The position numbers were made by a program, and so were the translations under genes. Of a stretch of 64,000 nt of DNA, positions 27,433 to 37,389 are shown in pieces; the stretch's first letter is position 1; the number at the start of each line of letters is the position of its first letter. Below the pieces are notes generated by a model. The model did not search any database. It saw only the letters and a list, made by a program, of their open reading frames with translations, and was not told where the DNA came from. The DNA comes from Flavobacterium cupriresistens (lineage in GTDB: Bacteria > Bacteroidota > Bacteroidia > Flavobacteriales > Flavobacteriaceae): NCBI RefSeq assembly GCF_020911925.1, contig NZ_CP087134.1, positions 5,332,001 through 5,396,000 on the forward strand, given 5' to 3'.

Positions 27433-28031
27433 TGAGTAAATATTTTTCGATAAGTTGGGTTGATAACCCAGTGGGGCCAGTTGCATTTGGTCCAGAAAAC
27501 TCTAAACTAAATTTTGAATTGACAGAAGAATTAGTCGGATGTAATAAATTACCTTTTGACTTAATAATTAAAAAAGTTAGTCAATTAAAAGACAGTGTAG
27601 AAGAAAGTGACGATTTATCCGATTTAAATACAATATGGGAGGATTATCTTCCTAATAATATTGGTTTTGCATTAATGTCAGATAGATTAAAAGCAATTGT
27701 CGATCTACATTTAACAGGGCAAGAAGATATCGATTGGATAAATTGTAAAGTCTGGGCGAATGCAACATTTAAAATTTATTACATACTGAGATTTAATAGA
27801 AAATTAGATGTTCTCGACATCGAAAACACAAAGTATATTCCAAATTCAAATAGAATTTTAAAACCATGTTATTCTTTATTAAAAGTCAACTTTTATAATG
27901 TATTTCATGAAGAATTATCAGATAATTTATGGCAAATAAATATTTTTATAATTATTTCTGAAAAGCTAAAAAAAGATATACAAAAGGGCAAATTAACTGG
28001 AATTGAATTTGGAAAAGTGACAGTAATTTAA
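27432..28031 (+). CDS. Putative immunity protein for tail C
   Basis: About 199 residues starting M-S-K-Y-F-S-I-S-W; the ATG shares one base with the toxin stop (TAATG), which is strong evidence for this start and for coupling. Acidic, no signal peptide, family not recognised. A decayed gene start with the same first residues (M-S-K-Y-Y-F-S-S-W) lies at 28731, again directly after an AHH-type relic, so this family travels with AHH tails. Confidence 0.65.
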   Translation: MSKYFSISWVDNPVGPVAFGPENSKLNFELTEELVGCNKLPFDLIIKKVSQLKDSVEESDDLSDLNTIWEDYLPNNIGFALMSDRLKAIVDLHLTGQEDIDWINCKVWANATFKIYYILRFNRKLDVLDIENTKYIPNSNRILKPCYSLLKVNFYNVFHEELSDNLWQINIFIIISEKLKKDIQKGKLTGIEFGKVTVI

Positions 28032-28077
28032 ATGCTCGAATTTGTTTCTTTTATTAATTTCTTTTAAATTTTAAATA

Positions 28078-28149
28078 ATGAGTAGTCCAAAACAGTTAAA
28101 CTTTTTTATTACAGCAGAAAACTATAAGTCAATAAATTCTGATACATGA
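28078..28149 (+). pseudogene. Truncated start of an immunity-type gene
   Basis: A 23-residue frame, M-S-S-P-K-Q-L-N-F-F-I, ends in a TGA overlapping the next start. Its first residues resemble those of the 171-aa gene at 28817 (M-I-S-K-Q-L-N-F-F-H), so it looks like the leftover 5' end of a related gene. Confidence 0.45.
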
Positions 28150-28529
28150 CGGATATTCAATTACACAACTTAAAAGTGGATATTTTTAATCAAGCAAAAA
28201 TATACATAGAAACTCTTAGAGAATTTGCTCCCTTCGGTTCTACAATTCTTAATAATGAAATAACACCTCTTGGATATTATAGTGATGAAGAAATAGTGGA
28301 TTCAAATAATGCAATAGAAATACTTCAACAACAACTTTCAAAAAAGATTAAAGCAAATCTAATTGAAGCTGGTGCTGTTGCTTTTGATGTAATAGCTAAT
28401 TTTAAAAATGGAGATGGAATATCTGAAAAAAGAGATGCACTTTGCCTCAAAATATCTAAAGATGGAGAAAACTGGAGTGAGGAATATTTTCCTTATTTAA
28501 TTATCGAAGGTGAATGTATTTGGAAATAA
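28146..28529 (+). CDS. Orphan immunity-like protein, 127 aa
   Basis: Begins M-T-D-I-Q-L-H-N-L; its ATGA start overlaps the stop of the preceding relic. Acidic and soluble, with a C-terminal beta-rich part (L-C-L-K-I-S-K, Y-F-P-Y-L-I-I-E-G-E). Family not recognised. No toxin gene precedes it directly, so I read it as an orphan immunity gene kept from an older tail. Confidence 0.55.
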   Translation: MTDIQLHNLKVDIFNQAKIYIETLREFAPFGSTILNNEITPLGYYSDEEIVDSNNAIEILQQQLSKKIKANLIEAGAVAFDVIANFKNGDGISEKRDALCLKISKDGENWSEEYFPYLIIEGECIWK

Positions 28530-28609
28530 TCTGACACCCTAAAACAAATCCTGTACAATACTAATCATTAAAAAGAGGAGCAGAAATAATAAAAACTGTA
28601 CTTTTAAAT

Positions 28610-28728
28610 ATGCGAAAAGCAAGTTTAGAAGCAGGAAATGACAAAGCAAAATTTTTAAAGTTATTTGATGAATATTTCAACAGCCCTTAATTAAAAGTCC
28701 AAATTTATTAAGAAAAACAGGTTGGTAA
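28610..28728 (+). pseudogene. Relic of an AHH-type toxin tail end
   Basis: Reads R-K-A-S-L-E-A-G-N-D-K-A-K-F-L-K-L-F-D-E and ends R-K-T-G-W after a frame change. This parallels the last 40 residues of tail C (Q-E-A-S-A-K-A-G-N-N-K-E, L-L-R-K-S-G-W). The middle carries an early TAA. It is a decayed duplicate of a tail C-like toxin. Confidence 0.6.
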
Positions 28729-28730
28729 AA

Positions 28731-28787
28731 ATGAGTAAATACTATTTTTCAAGTTGGAAGCATAGGGCACAAATAGTAACAGAATAA
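28731..28787 (+). pseudogene. Relic of a tail C-type immunity gene start
   Basis: Eighteen codons, M-S-K-Y-Y-F-S-S-W-K-H then a stop. It matches the start of the 27432 immunity protein and sits 2 bp after the toxin relic, preserving the original toxin-immunity order. Confidence 0.55.
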
Positions 28788-28816
28788 TATTTGTTCCATA
28801 TAATTAATTTTAAATT

Positions 28817-29332
28817 ATGATTTCAAAACAACTTAATTTTTTTCACTCAAATAATGATATTGAGAAATTTATTACTTACTTTAGAAAGAAAGGTTTTGCG
28901 CTATATCCTTATTTAGTAAATCATCTGGATGAAATAAAACAGGAAGAAAAATTGAACAAACAAAGTAAGATAGAAATTATCTATGATTCAAATCAAATTG
29001 AATATAAATTTATCGAAAAACAAAGATATTATTTATTCAATCCTGAAAAATCTTATGCAATAGAATTTTTAGTATGTACTCCTTCAGAAGGTAATAAAAT
29101 AGAAGCTGGCCGTCTATATTATACTCCCAAATATTATGAAGACGGCAAACAAACTTTAAAAAGTGATCATTTTGTAAACGAAGCTAATAATCTTTTAAAA
29201 GATTTTAAAAAAGATTTTTTGAAGAAAACGGAATATAGTGAAAATTGGTTTTTTACAGAAGATATAAATAATTTATTTAAGAAAAAACTTGTCGAATGGA
29301 CACAAAATAACAACGCAATAAAATTAGGTTAG
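28817..29332 (+). CDS. Orphan immunity-like protein, 171 aa
   Basis: Starts M-I-S-K-Q-L-N-F-F-H-S-N-N-D-I-E-K-F. Lysine-rich and soluble, with aromatic beta segments (R-Y-Y-L-F-N, G-R-L-Y-Y-T-P-K-Y-Y). I do not recognise the family. It lies between decayed toxin ends, as expected for an orphan immunity gene in a polymorphic toxin graveyard. A truncated relative starts at 28078. Confidence 0.6.
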   Translation: MISKQLNFFHSNNDIEKFITYFRKKGFALYPYLVNHLDEIKQEEKLNKQSKIEIIYDSNQIEYKFIEKQRYYLFNPEKSYAIEFLVCTPSEGNKIEAGRLYYTPKYYEDGKQTLKSDHFVNEANNLLKDFKKDFLKKTEYSENWFFTEDINNLFKKKLVEWTQNNNAIKLG

Positions 29333-29370
29333 TGAAAAAATAAACTGCAACTAGACAATCTAAAAAAGGG

Positions 29371-29495
29371 TTAACTTCATCTACAAGTGAAACGAACGTT
29401 GACCATGTTAAAAGAAAAAGAGATCACGGTAGTGAACACCAGATAAGGAATATATTTTATGTTCTTATTGTAATCTGAAAAAGGAGGATGAATAA
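29371..29495 (+). pseudogene. Relic of an HNH-type toxin end
   Basis: One frame reads T-N-V-D-H-V-K-R-K-R-D-H-G-S-E-H. After a one-base shift it continues S-Y-C-N-L-K-K-E-D-E and a stop. Together these make the D-H-V ... G-x-N/E ... C-N-L-K-K pattern of an HNH nuclease C-terminus, but the frame is broken. The next gene (DUF4265) starts at its end, so it is probably the old partner toxin. Confidence 0.6.
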
Positions 29496-29934
29496 TATGA
29501 ATAATAATATAAAAGTAGCTTTCGTACAAAAAATAAATGAAGCTGAGTTTGAAACAGAAACTATTTGGTGTGAAAGAAATGGGGAAAATTTTGTAGTTGA
29601 TAATATTCCTTTTGTCGCAAAAAGAATTTCATTGGGAGATACAATTAAAGCTGAATATGATGAGGATGATAAAATGTATTATTTTGATGATTTTGTTAAA
29701 ATTTCAGGGAATAGTACTATAAGGATCTTTCTCTATGATGATAATAAAATTGAATCAACAAGAGAATGGTTGAACAAAAACGATTGTGAATCAGAAGTTT
29801 TACTCGTGAGAAGTATTGTTGCTGTTAATATACCCCAAAAAGTGTATTATCCTGTTATTAGAGACTTTCTAGAAGAAGGTGAAAAAAAGGGAAATTGGGT
29901 TTACGAAGAATCTTGTTTAGAACATGAGTATTAA
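29488..29934 (+). CDS. DUF4265 family protein, orphan immunity
   Basis: 148 residues. The pattern E-T-E-T-I-W-C-E near 20, F-V-V-D-N-I-P-F near 32 and I-S-L-G-D-T-I-K-A-E near 46 is characteristic of DUF4265, a domain recurrent in bacterial toxin-immunity loci. It directly follows the HNH relic, so its toxin seems to have decayed while protection was kept. Two ATG codons (29488 and 29497) are possible starts. Confidence 0.75.
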   Translation: MNNMNNNIKVAFVQKINEAEFETETIWCERNGENFVVDNIPFVAKRISLGDTIKAEYDEDDKMYYFDDFVKISGNSTIRIFLYDDNKIESTREWLNKNDCESEVLLVRSIVAVNIPQKVYYPVIRDFLEEGEKKGNWVYEESCLEHEY

Positions 29935-29989
29935 AGCATAAGAAAGAATTCCAGCCACTAATACTAATATACATAGATGCATTGGTAGT

Positions 29990-30070
29990 TAATTCAATAT
30001 ATGTAGCGTCAATTTTACTGTTTAAGTAAATCTTCATATTTCCAGCTACATCATAGCTATAATCGTCCCC
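29990..30070 (-). pseudogene. Inverted RHS/YD-repeat fragment
   Basis: Read on the minus strand this gives G-D-D-Y-S-Y-D-V-A-G-N-M-K, matching [12 protein letters not shown] in the RHS body at about 3517-3550. It is a short inverted piece of an RHS body among plus-strand tails, which points to past rearrangement. Confidence 0.55.
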
Positions 30071-30117
30071 GCAGGTCAAGTAAGACCAAAACCAAATGGA
30101 ACATAAAAAATATTGAT

Positions 30118-30462
30118 ATGATAAATAGGGAAACAATTATAGATTTTTTTGAAGATTTAAAAGAGGGAAATGATTTCAATACAAATGAAAAATTATTATG
30201 GACTTACTTTTTTTTGGATAAAAACAAAAGAAAGTTAGATGATTTTACGCTTAAACTTGAAAAACTTGGATATAAATTTGACAGTATTTTTGAAGCTAAA
30301 AAAATTAATGATACAGATGATACAGAATATTACCTTCAAGTTACCAATATTCAGCATCATACTATTGATTCTTTACATGCCTTAAATATTATGTTTTATA
30401 ATTTAGCTGAAGTTAACCATATTGATTATTATGATGGCTTTGACGTTGGTAATATTACTTAG
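30118..30462 (+). CDS. RraB-like protein, orphan immunity
   Basis: 114 residues with the RraB-type pattern: an early D-F-F-E-D-L, K-L-E-K-L-G-Y-K-F, then L-Q-V-T-N and Y-Y-D-G-F-D-V-G at the end (family: Y-D-G-W). RraB proteins inhibit RNase E; in toxin loci the same fold is used by immunity proteins. It is the last gene of the graveyard, with no intact toxin before it. Confidence 0.6.
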   Translation: MINRETIIDFFEDLKEGNDFNTNEKLLWTYFFLDKNKRKLDDFTLKLEKLGYKFDSIFEAKKINDTDDTEYYLQVTNIQHHTIDSLHALNIMFYNLAEVNHIDYYDGFDVGNIT

Positions 30463-31069
30463 GGAAAATTAAAACCATAATAATGTATTACATTGCAATC
30501 CCAGCGTCTTTCCTGCCTCAAAATTAATTATTACATTCTTTCTCTTTATAAAATAATTATTCTTATCAAAATTAAACATTTGCGAGTTGTTTAAATTTAC
30601 AATTAAAAAAACAAGCTTAAAAACAGATGTTTAAAAACCTTAATAAATCAATTAATTAACCAGTTATTTCAAACTATCAAAAAACATCAATATTGGAATT
30701 AAGTGTTCGATTGAAATCCCATCGACCCACTTAAGGAGACAACTAGTTAATAGTTGTCTCTTTTTTTATGCACAAAAATGCAGGTTTTTCAAGCTTTTAC
30801 GGACTAAAATTATATGGTTCGATTTTTCACAAGGAATCCTTAGTCTGTTTGAAATAAACAGTCTAAAAGTGGCTTTATTAGAGATTTAATCGGGGCTGAA
30901 CAATGATTCGAAATCCCGTTAAGGATATAGCATTTTTTTCTCTCTTGGTTTATCGCAATTTTTTGATACTAAATATAGTAATTCCAAAATAATTTTAGCT
31001 TCCTTCTCATCTACCTGAATGCCGTTCTTAGAAAGAATAATAACGGCCTTTTCTACTGAAACATTCTTC
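30463..31069. other. Gene-free stretch at the end of the toxin array
   Basis: No gene supported. It contains the first of four tRNA-end-like repeats with a terminator (30671-30767). The rest is AT-rich and unremarkable. Confidence 0.5.
30671..30767 (+). repeat. tRNA-3'-end-like repeat plus terminator, copy 1
   Basis: GTGTTCGATTGAAATCCC followed by ATCGACCCAC resembles a T-arm and acceptor end, then GAGACAACTA/TAGTTGTCTC and a T-run make a terminator. The 60 bp left of the hairpin are shared with copies near 41172, 51089 and 52826. Read on the minus strand all four encode the same peptide, I-[TS]-I-E-H-L-I-P. Confidence 0.5.
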
Positions 31070-32560
31070 TCAATGAAATTCATTTTTTCTATTGGTTTTT
31101 CGGTTACTTTTTTTTGATAATATTTTTAAAAATGCTTGATTCAAACCTAAAGAAAGAGTTCTAGTTTTAAAATCAATGTCGATTGGTGGAATAAGACTTA
31201 CAAGATGCCTTTTATCTGAGACATCAAATTCAGAAAATCTTTGAAAGATCTCTACTAATGCTTTATTTTCTATTTGATTTTTTTTATCAATCCCTTTTAG
31301 TTTAAAAACAATATCTCGAGCTTCCTTTTTAAGATTTTTGATGCTGACTTTATTATCTTTTTTTAATTCATTGTAGTCATCAATTTTTAATATTCCAGCT
31401 ATAAATAATTTCCTGCCTTGAGAAAGGGTTAGTACTTCCTCTTTAATTTTTCTCTCTAATACTTTTTGAGCATATAGATAACTTGCTTTCTGTGTCTTTA
31501 TATTCTGATCTACCAAAATGTTCTTAAACAATTCAATAGTATTATTTGAGAGTATCAATTGTTGCAGCTTATTTTGATAACAGTCATTTAGAATTATCGC
31601 ACCTATCCTTACTCTGCAGCCACCACGACAATGATAATACGGATATCTTTTTGCTCTTCCTTTTGAATAACTTCCGCCAAGTTTTCGATCACAAACAGGA
31701 CAGATTAAAAAACCTCTTAAAAAAAATGTTGATTGTAAATCATCTTTTTTAGCAGTAGTTTTTCTTTTTGTGTTAATAACAGACTGAACCTGATTAAACA
31801 AAGACTCAGATATTAATGGTTCATGTAATCCTTTTACCATTTGCTCTTCACCAGATTCAAGTTTGACTGGTATAAGCCCACAATAAACAGGATTATGCAA
31901 AATCCTGAAAAAGTGTGATCTTGAGCACAGCAATCCTTTGTCATTAGCTATTTTCATGATTTGGGATATTTTATGATCGTTCTTGGCAACTTGATAAAAA
32001 ACCCATTTTATAATTTCGGCTTCAGGTTCTTTGGGAGTAATTCCTTTTTTACCATCCATTGATCTCAAATTGATAAATCCTAGTGGTGCCTTACTAGGAT
32101 ATCTGCCCATCAACTTTGCTCGACGAATGCCATTTGCAGTGTTTTGAGCTCTGCGGGTATTTTCTGCTTCCGGAACAGCTAAATATACTGCTAGCATAAC
32201 CGTGCTTTCCGGCACAGAGAAATCTATTGGCTGATCAATAGCTTTTGCAGTTGTTTTATATTTCCGAAGCTTTCCAATCATTTCGTAAGCGTATTCAATA
32301 TTACGACTGAATCTATCCCACTTGATAAATAGAATATTTTTATCTTCTCCTGATGACTTCTTTTTAATTTCTGAGAATAATCGGTTCCATTCTGGCCTAT
32401 TGAAATTCTTCGCAGAGAAGTCTTCACGATAAATTCCTTTAACTTCGATATCGTAATATTTACAATACTTCAATAGTCTATCCTCCTGCTCTGGTAAGGA
32501 GTAACCTTTTCTCTTTTGTTCGTCCGTACTTACACGAACGTATAAATAGGCTGACTTCAT
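31070..32560 (-). CDS. Large serine recombinase
   Basis: 496 residues. The N-terminal resolvase domain starts A-Y-L-Y-V-R-V-S-T-D-E-Q with the nucleophile Ser11 and has a catalytic-arginine stretch, W-D-R-F-S-R. The recombinase domain follows (P-L-G-F, L-H-N-P-V-Y-C-G), then a zinc ribbon (C-P-V-C-D-R-K-L and Y-H-C-R-G-G-C) and a coiled-coil end. Such enzymes integrate or excise phages and islands in one direction. Its target is unknown; the nearby tRNA-end-like repeat at 30671 and the CRISPR locus to the right suggest that this region was itself acquired. Confidence 0.9.
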   Translation of the reverse strand: MKSAYLYVRVSTDEQKRKGYSLPEQEDRLLKYCKYYDIEVKGIYREDFSAKNFNRPEWNRLFSEIKKKSSGEDKNILFIKWDRFSRNIEYAYEMIGKLRKYKTTAKAIDQPIDFSVPESTVMLAVYLAVPEAENTRRAQNTANGIRRAKLMGRYPSKAPLGFINLRSMDGKKGITPKEPEAEIIKWVFYQVAKNDHKISQIMKIANDKGLLCSRSHFFRILHNPVYCGLIPVKLESGEEQMVKGLHEPLISESLFNQVQSVINTKRKTTAKKDDLQSTFFLRGFLICPVCDRKLGGSYSKGRAKRYPYYHCRGGCRVRIGAIILNDCYQNKLQQLILSNNTIELFKNILVDQNIKTQKASYLYAQKVLERKIKEEVLTLSQGRKLFIAGILKIDDYNELKKDNKVSIKNLKKEARDIVFKLKGIDKKNQIENKALVEIFQRFSEFDVSDKRHLVSLIPPIDIDFKTRTLSLGLNQAFLKILSKKSNRKTNRKNEFH

Positions 32561-32735
32561 ATAATTAATGTATTTTATTGATTTACTCTAAAGTTAAGAT
32601 TTAGTTCTTAACTAAAATCTCCAAATTATGGAAAACCGTAAAAACAACACTTCTTTTAAGTCGAACTTTAGATAAATAATTAAAGGTGCAAATTTAAATA
32701 GAACAAACTGTTATTTATAATTTCAAATTAAATTT

Positions 32736-33650
32736 ATGCTAAAACGAACTATTTTAATTGAAAACAAAATTTCCATAACGACAAAAAACAATCAGCTAGT
32801 ACTAAAATCAGAAATAAAGGAGAGTTGTATCCCAATTGAAGATATTGGTTTTCTTGTTCTCGATCATAATGAAATCTACCTTAGTATTCCTGCTATGAAT
32901 TTACTTGTTGATAACAATACCTCTATTGTTATCTGTGGAAAAAATCATCTTCCCAACGGAATGCTGTTAAACCTTAACAGCCATCATATTCAGCAGGAAA
33001 TATTCAAAAATCAAATTGAAGCTTCCATACCATTAAAAAAGCAATTATGGCAGCAAACGATAATTGAAAAAATTAAAAACCAAGGACAATTACTCGAAAA
33101 AATAACTGATTCAAAAAATAGTTTTGTATTTCTAGCCAGTAAAGTATTAAGTGGAGATTCATCTAATATGGAAGGAGTTGCAGCGCAACAATATTGGAAA
33201 TATTTTCCTCAGCCAAATCTAGAATTTGATGGAATAAAAAGAGAAAGATATGGCGACTATCCTAATAATTTCTTGAATTATGGATATGCGATTTTAAGAG
33301 CCGCAACTGCAAGAGCTCTTTCCGGAAGCGGCCTACTCAATACATTAGGAATTCACCATAAAAGTAAATACAATGCTTTTGCACTTGCTGATGATATCAT
33401 GGAACCGTTTCGTCCCATTGTGGATGAAAAAGTCTTTGAAATTATGCAGCGTTTTGATGAACAAGAACTAAATACTACTATTAAGTCCGAATTATTACAA
33501 ATATTAACTAGAACGGTTTATTTTAAAGATGAGAAAAGTCCTTTAATGATAGCTTTGCAAAAGACTGCCAGTTCTCTTCAACAATGCTTCACAGGAAATC
33601 GAAAAAAAATTAAATATCCTGCATTATGGAGCTTAACGGATATCGAATAA
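32736..33650 (+). CDS. cas1: CRISPR-associated endonuclease Cas1 (type II)
   Basis: 304 residues, normal length for type II Cas1. The N-terminal beta domain leads into the catalytic helical domain. Metal ligands are visible in S-N-M-E-G-V-A-A (Glu near 147), G-I-H-H-K-S-K-Y-N-A-F (His near 206) and L-A-D-D-I-M-E-P-F-R-P (Asp/Glu near 220). With Cas2 it forms the integrase that inserts new spacers. Its end overlaps the cas2 start by 25 bp. Confidence 0.95.
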   Translation: MLKRTILIENKISITTKNNQLVLKSEIKESCIPIEDIGFLVLDHNEIYLSIPAMNLLVDNNTSIVICGKNHLPNGMLLNLNSHHIQQEIFKNQIEASIPLKKQLWQQTIIEKIKNQGQLLEKITDSKNSFVFLASKVLSGDSSNMEGVAAQQYWKYFPQPNLEFDGIKRERYGDYPNNFLNYGYAILRAATARALSGSGLLNTLGIHHKSKYNAFALADDIMEPFRPIVDEKVFEIMQRFDEQELNTTIKSELLQILTRTVYFKDEKSPLMIALQKTASSLQQCFTGNRKKIKYPALWSLTDIE

Positions 33651-33955
33651 TGTGGCTATTTGTTTTTTTTGATCTCCCCACAGAAACAAAAAAAGACAGA
33701 AGAAATGCATCTGGATTTAGAAACAATTTATTGAAAGATGGATTTTCGATGATGCAATATTCTGTTTATGTACGCCACTGCGCAAGTAGCGAAAGTGCCG
33801 ATGTTCATGAAAAGAGAATTCACAAACTACTACCACCTTTAGGCAAAGTAAGTGTACTTCGAATAACCGATAAACAATTTGGGAATATTTTAAATTTTTG
33901 GGGAAAAGCAGCATTACCTTCAGCACCTCAACCTACACAGCTAGAATTATTTTAA
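33626..33955 (+). CDS. cas2: CRISPR-associated protein Cas2
   Basis: 109 residues from the first ATG; the conserved part begins M-W-L-F-V-F-F-D-L-P, so an internal start at 33650 is equally likely. The F-D-L-P-T aspartate, the R-N-N-L-L-K-D-G-F helix and the Y-S-V-Y-V-R strand are typical. It bridges two Cas1 dimers during spacer capture. The leader side of the array begins 168 bp further on. Confidence 0.95.
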   Translation: MELNGYRIMWLFVFFDLPTETKKDRRNASGFRNNLLKDGFSMMQYSVYVRHCASSESADVHEKRIHKLLPPLGKVSVLRITDKQFGNILNFWGKAALPSAPQPTQLELF

Positions 33956-34123
33956 TACTATTTTAATTAAATTCTCAGTAACATTTCAATGTATAAAACC
34001 TTATTTACTAACCCTACAATAGAAAAAATGCCACAATTATGGGTTATCAAACCATAAAAGAAGCATTTTTTTGAACGATATTCACACATAAAACATTGTA
34101 TATCAGAAGGAAACAAACCAACT
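33956..34123 (+). promoter_or_regulatory. Probable CRISPR leader on the cas2 side
   Basis: 168 AT-rich bases between the cas2 stop and the first perfect repeat. The repeats at this end are all perfect, whereas those at the other end are degenerate, which marks this side as the likely site of new spacer entry. It also contains GGTTATCAAACCATAA, similar to part of the repeat. Confidence 0.5.
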
Positions 34124-37100
34124 AATATCGTGTTTTCTAATCTTTAATCAAACCACAACCCAATCATTAAACGTTGCAATTACTGGTGCAATATCGTGTT
34201 TTCTAATCTTTAATCAAACCACAACGATGGATGATTTCGAAGTTTATTGCTATGAAATATCGTGTTTTCTAATCTTTAATCAAACCACAACCTACTGTTA
34301 CTTTCTGTATCGCGGAGTTTCAATATCGTGTTTTCTAATCTTTAATCAAACCACAACAATTCGTTAGAAAGATGAAAACAATTACAGAATATCGTGTTTT
34401 CTAATCTTTAATCAAACCACAACTAATGGTTCAATTATATATAAAGCATGTCGAATATCGTGTTTTCTAATCTTTAATCAAACCACAACCTGCTCTTCCT
34501 GTTTTTTACAAAATAAAAAAATATCGTGTTTTCTAATCTTTAATCAAACCACAACAAGTTTTTCTTGATGGAGAGGGTAAAATTAAATATCGTGTTTTCT
34601 AATCTTTAATCAAACCACAACTAAAGAGGCTTCTTTGAATTTAAACCAACAAATATCGTGTTTTCTAATCTTTAATCAAACCACAACGACAAGGTTATCT
34701 CCTTCAATTCCATTATAAATATCGTGTTTTCTAATCTTTAATCAAACCACAACTATGTACATGCATATACATGCAAAAATACGAATATCGTGTTTTCTAA
34801 TCTTTAATCAAACCACAACGTGGTGCTCCATCTGTTATTGGTTCTTTATAATATCGTGTTTTCTAATCTTTAATCAAACCACAACACGTTCCGCTTGACA
34901 TTGTACTACTCCATTAATATCGTGTTTTCTAATCTTTAATCAAACCACAACTTTGTGTATGAAGTCCATTTTGTTTACATAAATATCGTGTTTTCTAATC
35001 TTTAATCAAACCACAACTAGGTAGGTGTACGTTTTTCATGTCCATTCAATATCGTGTTTTCTAATCTTTAATCAAACCACAACGTGGTGCTCCATCTGTT
35101 ATTGGTTCTTTATAATATCGTGTTTTCTAATCTTTAATCAAACCACAACTTTGTGTATGAAGTCCATTTTGTTTACATAAATATCGTGTTTTCTAATCTT
35201 TAATCAAACCACAACTTTGTGTATGAAGTCCATTTTGTTTACATAAATATCGTGTTTTCTAATCTTTAATCAAACCACAACTTTATGATCTTGGTCTATT
35301 TTGTTTATGTAATATCGTGTTTTCTAATCTTTAATCAAACCACAACTATCTGTTGCATCTAGTGCTATTTCCCATTAATATCGTGTTTTCTAATCTTTAA
35401 TCAAACCACAACACAAGCGGGTTCGCTTCAAATATTGAAATAAATATCGTGTTTTCTAATCTTTAATCAAACCACAACTGGAACCGGTCCAAACGGAATG
35501 ATTTCGCAAATATCGTGTTTTCTAATCTTTAATCAAACCACAACTCCTCCGTAAAGAGTAATGTATCTTTGATTAATATCGTGTTTTCTAATCTTTAATC
35601 AAACCACAACCTTTCTCCCTGATTTAAATTAGCAAAATTTAATATCGTGTTTTCTAATCTTTAATCAAACCACAACTCGTATAGGGTGCATTCTTCCCGA
35701 GCATTGAATATCGTGTTTTCTAATCTTTAATCAAACCACAACAATGCAGTTGCTTGTACCTCCTGAGGATCCAATATCGTGTTTTCTAATCTTTAATCAA
35801 ACCACAACTTAATACAACAATAGCATGAGAGAGGTAATAATATCGTGTTTTCTAATCTTTAATCAAACCACAACAGTAGGGAGGCTGTTACACCTCCCGG
35901 GTTAAATATCGTGTTTTCTAATCTTTAATCAAACCACAACGCACCTAGATACGTGGAGTTCGCCAAGGACAATATCGTGTTTTCTAATCTTTAATCAAAC
36001 CACAACAGGAGAGATATTTAAACCTTTTATATCTTTAATATCGTGTTTTCTAATCTTTAATCAAACCACAACGGACGCATTGCAACTGAGTAAATCACTT
36101 GTAATATCGTGTTTTCTAATCTTTAATCAAACCACAACAATAACTTGTTTTTACTTCAAAATTATTCAAATATCGTGTTTTCTAATCTTTAATCAAACCA
36201 CAACACGTGAGTGAAAATGCAAGCTTCACCGCTCAATATCGTGTTTTCTAATCTTTAATCAAACCACAACACGTGAGTGAAAATGCAAGCTTCACCGCTC
36301 AATATCGTGTTTTCTAATCTTTAATCAAACCACAACGACACGATCCGAGAGCAAGCGAAAGTTGAGAATATCGTGTTTTCTAATCTTTAATCAAACCACA
36401 ACGTACTGACTATAAATTTCTTCTCGCTGCTAATATCGTGTTTTCTAATCTTTAATCAAACCACAACAGGATTTTTCTAACAGGCCAACTAATATAAAAT
36501 ATCGTGTTTTCTAATCTTTAATCAAACCACAACATAATGATTCAATAGGACCGTTTATTTTTAAATATCGTGTTTTCTAATCTTTAATCAAACCACAACA
36601 AAGGGCCTTGCGAGCTAAAACTATTTATAAATATCGTGTTTTCTAATCTTTAATCAAACCACAACTCATTAGTTGCTTTTTGATTGGCTACGAGAAATAT
36701 CGTGTTTTCTAATCTTTAATCAAACCACAACACTTGAACTTTTAATATGTTTTAGGTTGCTAATATCGTGTTTTCTAATCTTTAATCAAACCACAACCAG
36801 AAGAGAGTGAAAACATACTTTTGAAGCAATATCGTGTTTTCTAATCTTTAATCAAACCACAACAGTTATTCGCTTCATGTGATGTCAGAAAGCAATATCG
36901 TGTTTTCTAATCTTTAATCAAACCACAACACATCTTCCACAAAAGAGAATCTTTCATTAAATATCGTGTTTTCTAATCTTTAATCAAACCACAACAGTAA
37001 CATACTTATATATGGTGACAGGTAAAATATCGTGTTTTCTAATCTTTAATCAAACCACAACGGATGTGTATTTAGGTGTGATGTACCTAGAAATATCGTG

Positions 37101-37389
37101 TTTTCTAATCTTTAATCAAACCACAACTACTATTTTCCGCAGAAAGCAACCCAGCAGAATATCGTGTTTTCTAATCTTTAATCAAACCACAACCCTTACA
37201 CAGCAACAGCAAATTAGTGGAAAATATCGTATTTTCTAATCTTTAATCAAACCACAACAATCTCATTGGTTGACCAGGTACCGGATTTAATATCGTGTTT
37301 TCTAATCTTTAATCAAACCATAACAAGTCATTCATAAGGTTTATTTTTGTAGTAATATCGTATTTTCTCATACTTAATCAAACCACAAC
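34124..37389 (-). CRISPR. Type II-C CRISPR array, 50 repeats and 49 spacers
   Basis: I counted 50 copies of a 36-bp repeat, plus-strand ends AATATCGTGTTTTC and AATCAAACCACAAC, with spacers of 30 bp (four or five are 29). The crRNA strand is minus: read that way the repeat begins GTTGTGG and pairs with the tracrRNA anti-repeat. The last three repeats (37223, 37289, 37354) carry changes, and the final one has four. Repeated spacers: 34820 = 35084; 34952 = 35150 = 35216; 36205 = 36271. The spacer at 35282 is similar to the thrice-repeated one. No other orthodox leader is seen on the cas9 side. Confidence 0.97.

Noticed and set aside
33956..34123. Second tracrRNA or anti-repeat beside cas2
   Set aside because: GGTTATCAAACCATAA resembles the repeat only briefly and lacks the downstream hairpins; the tracrRNA at 40972 is far better.
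37012..37239. 75-aa open frame across CRISPR repeats
   Set aside because: It is made of translated repeats (I-S-C-F-L-I-F-N-Q-T-T-T three times) and has no coding meaning.
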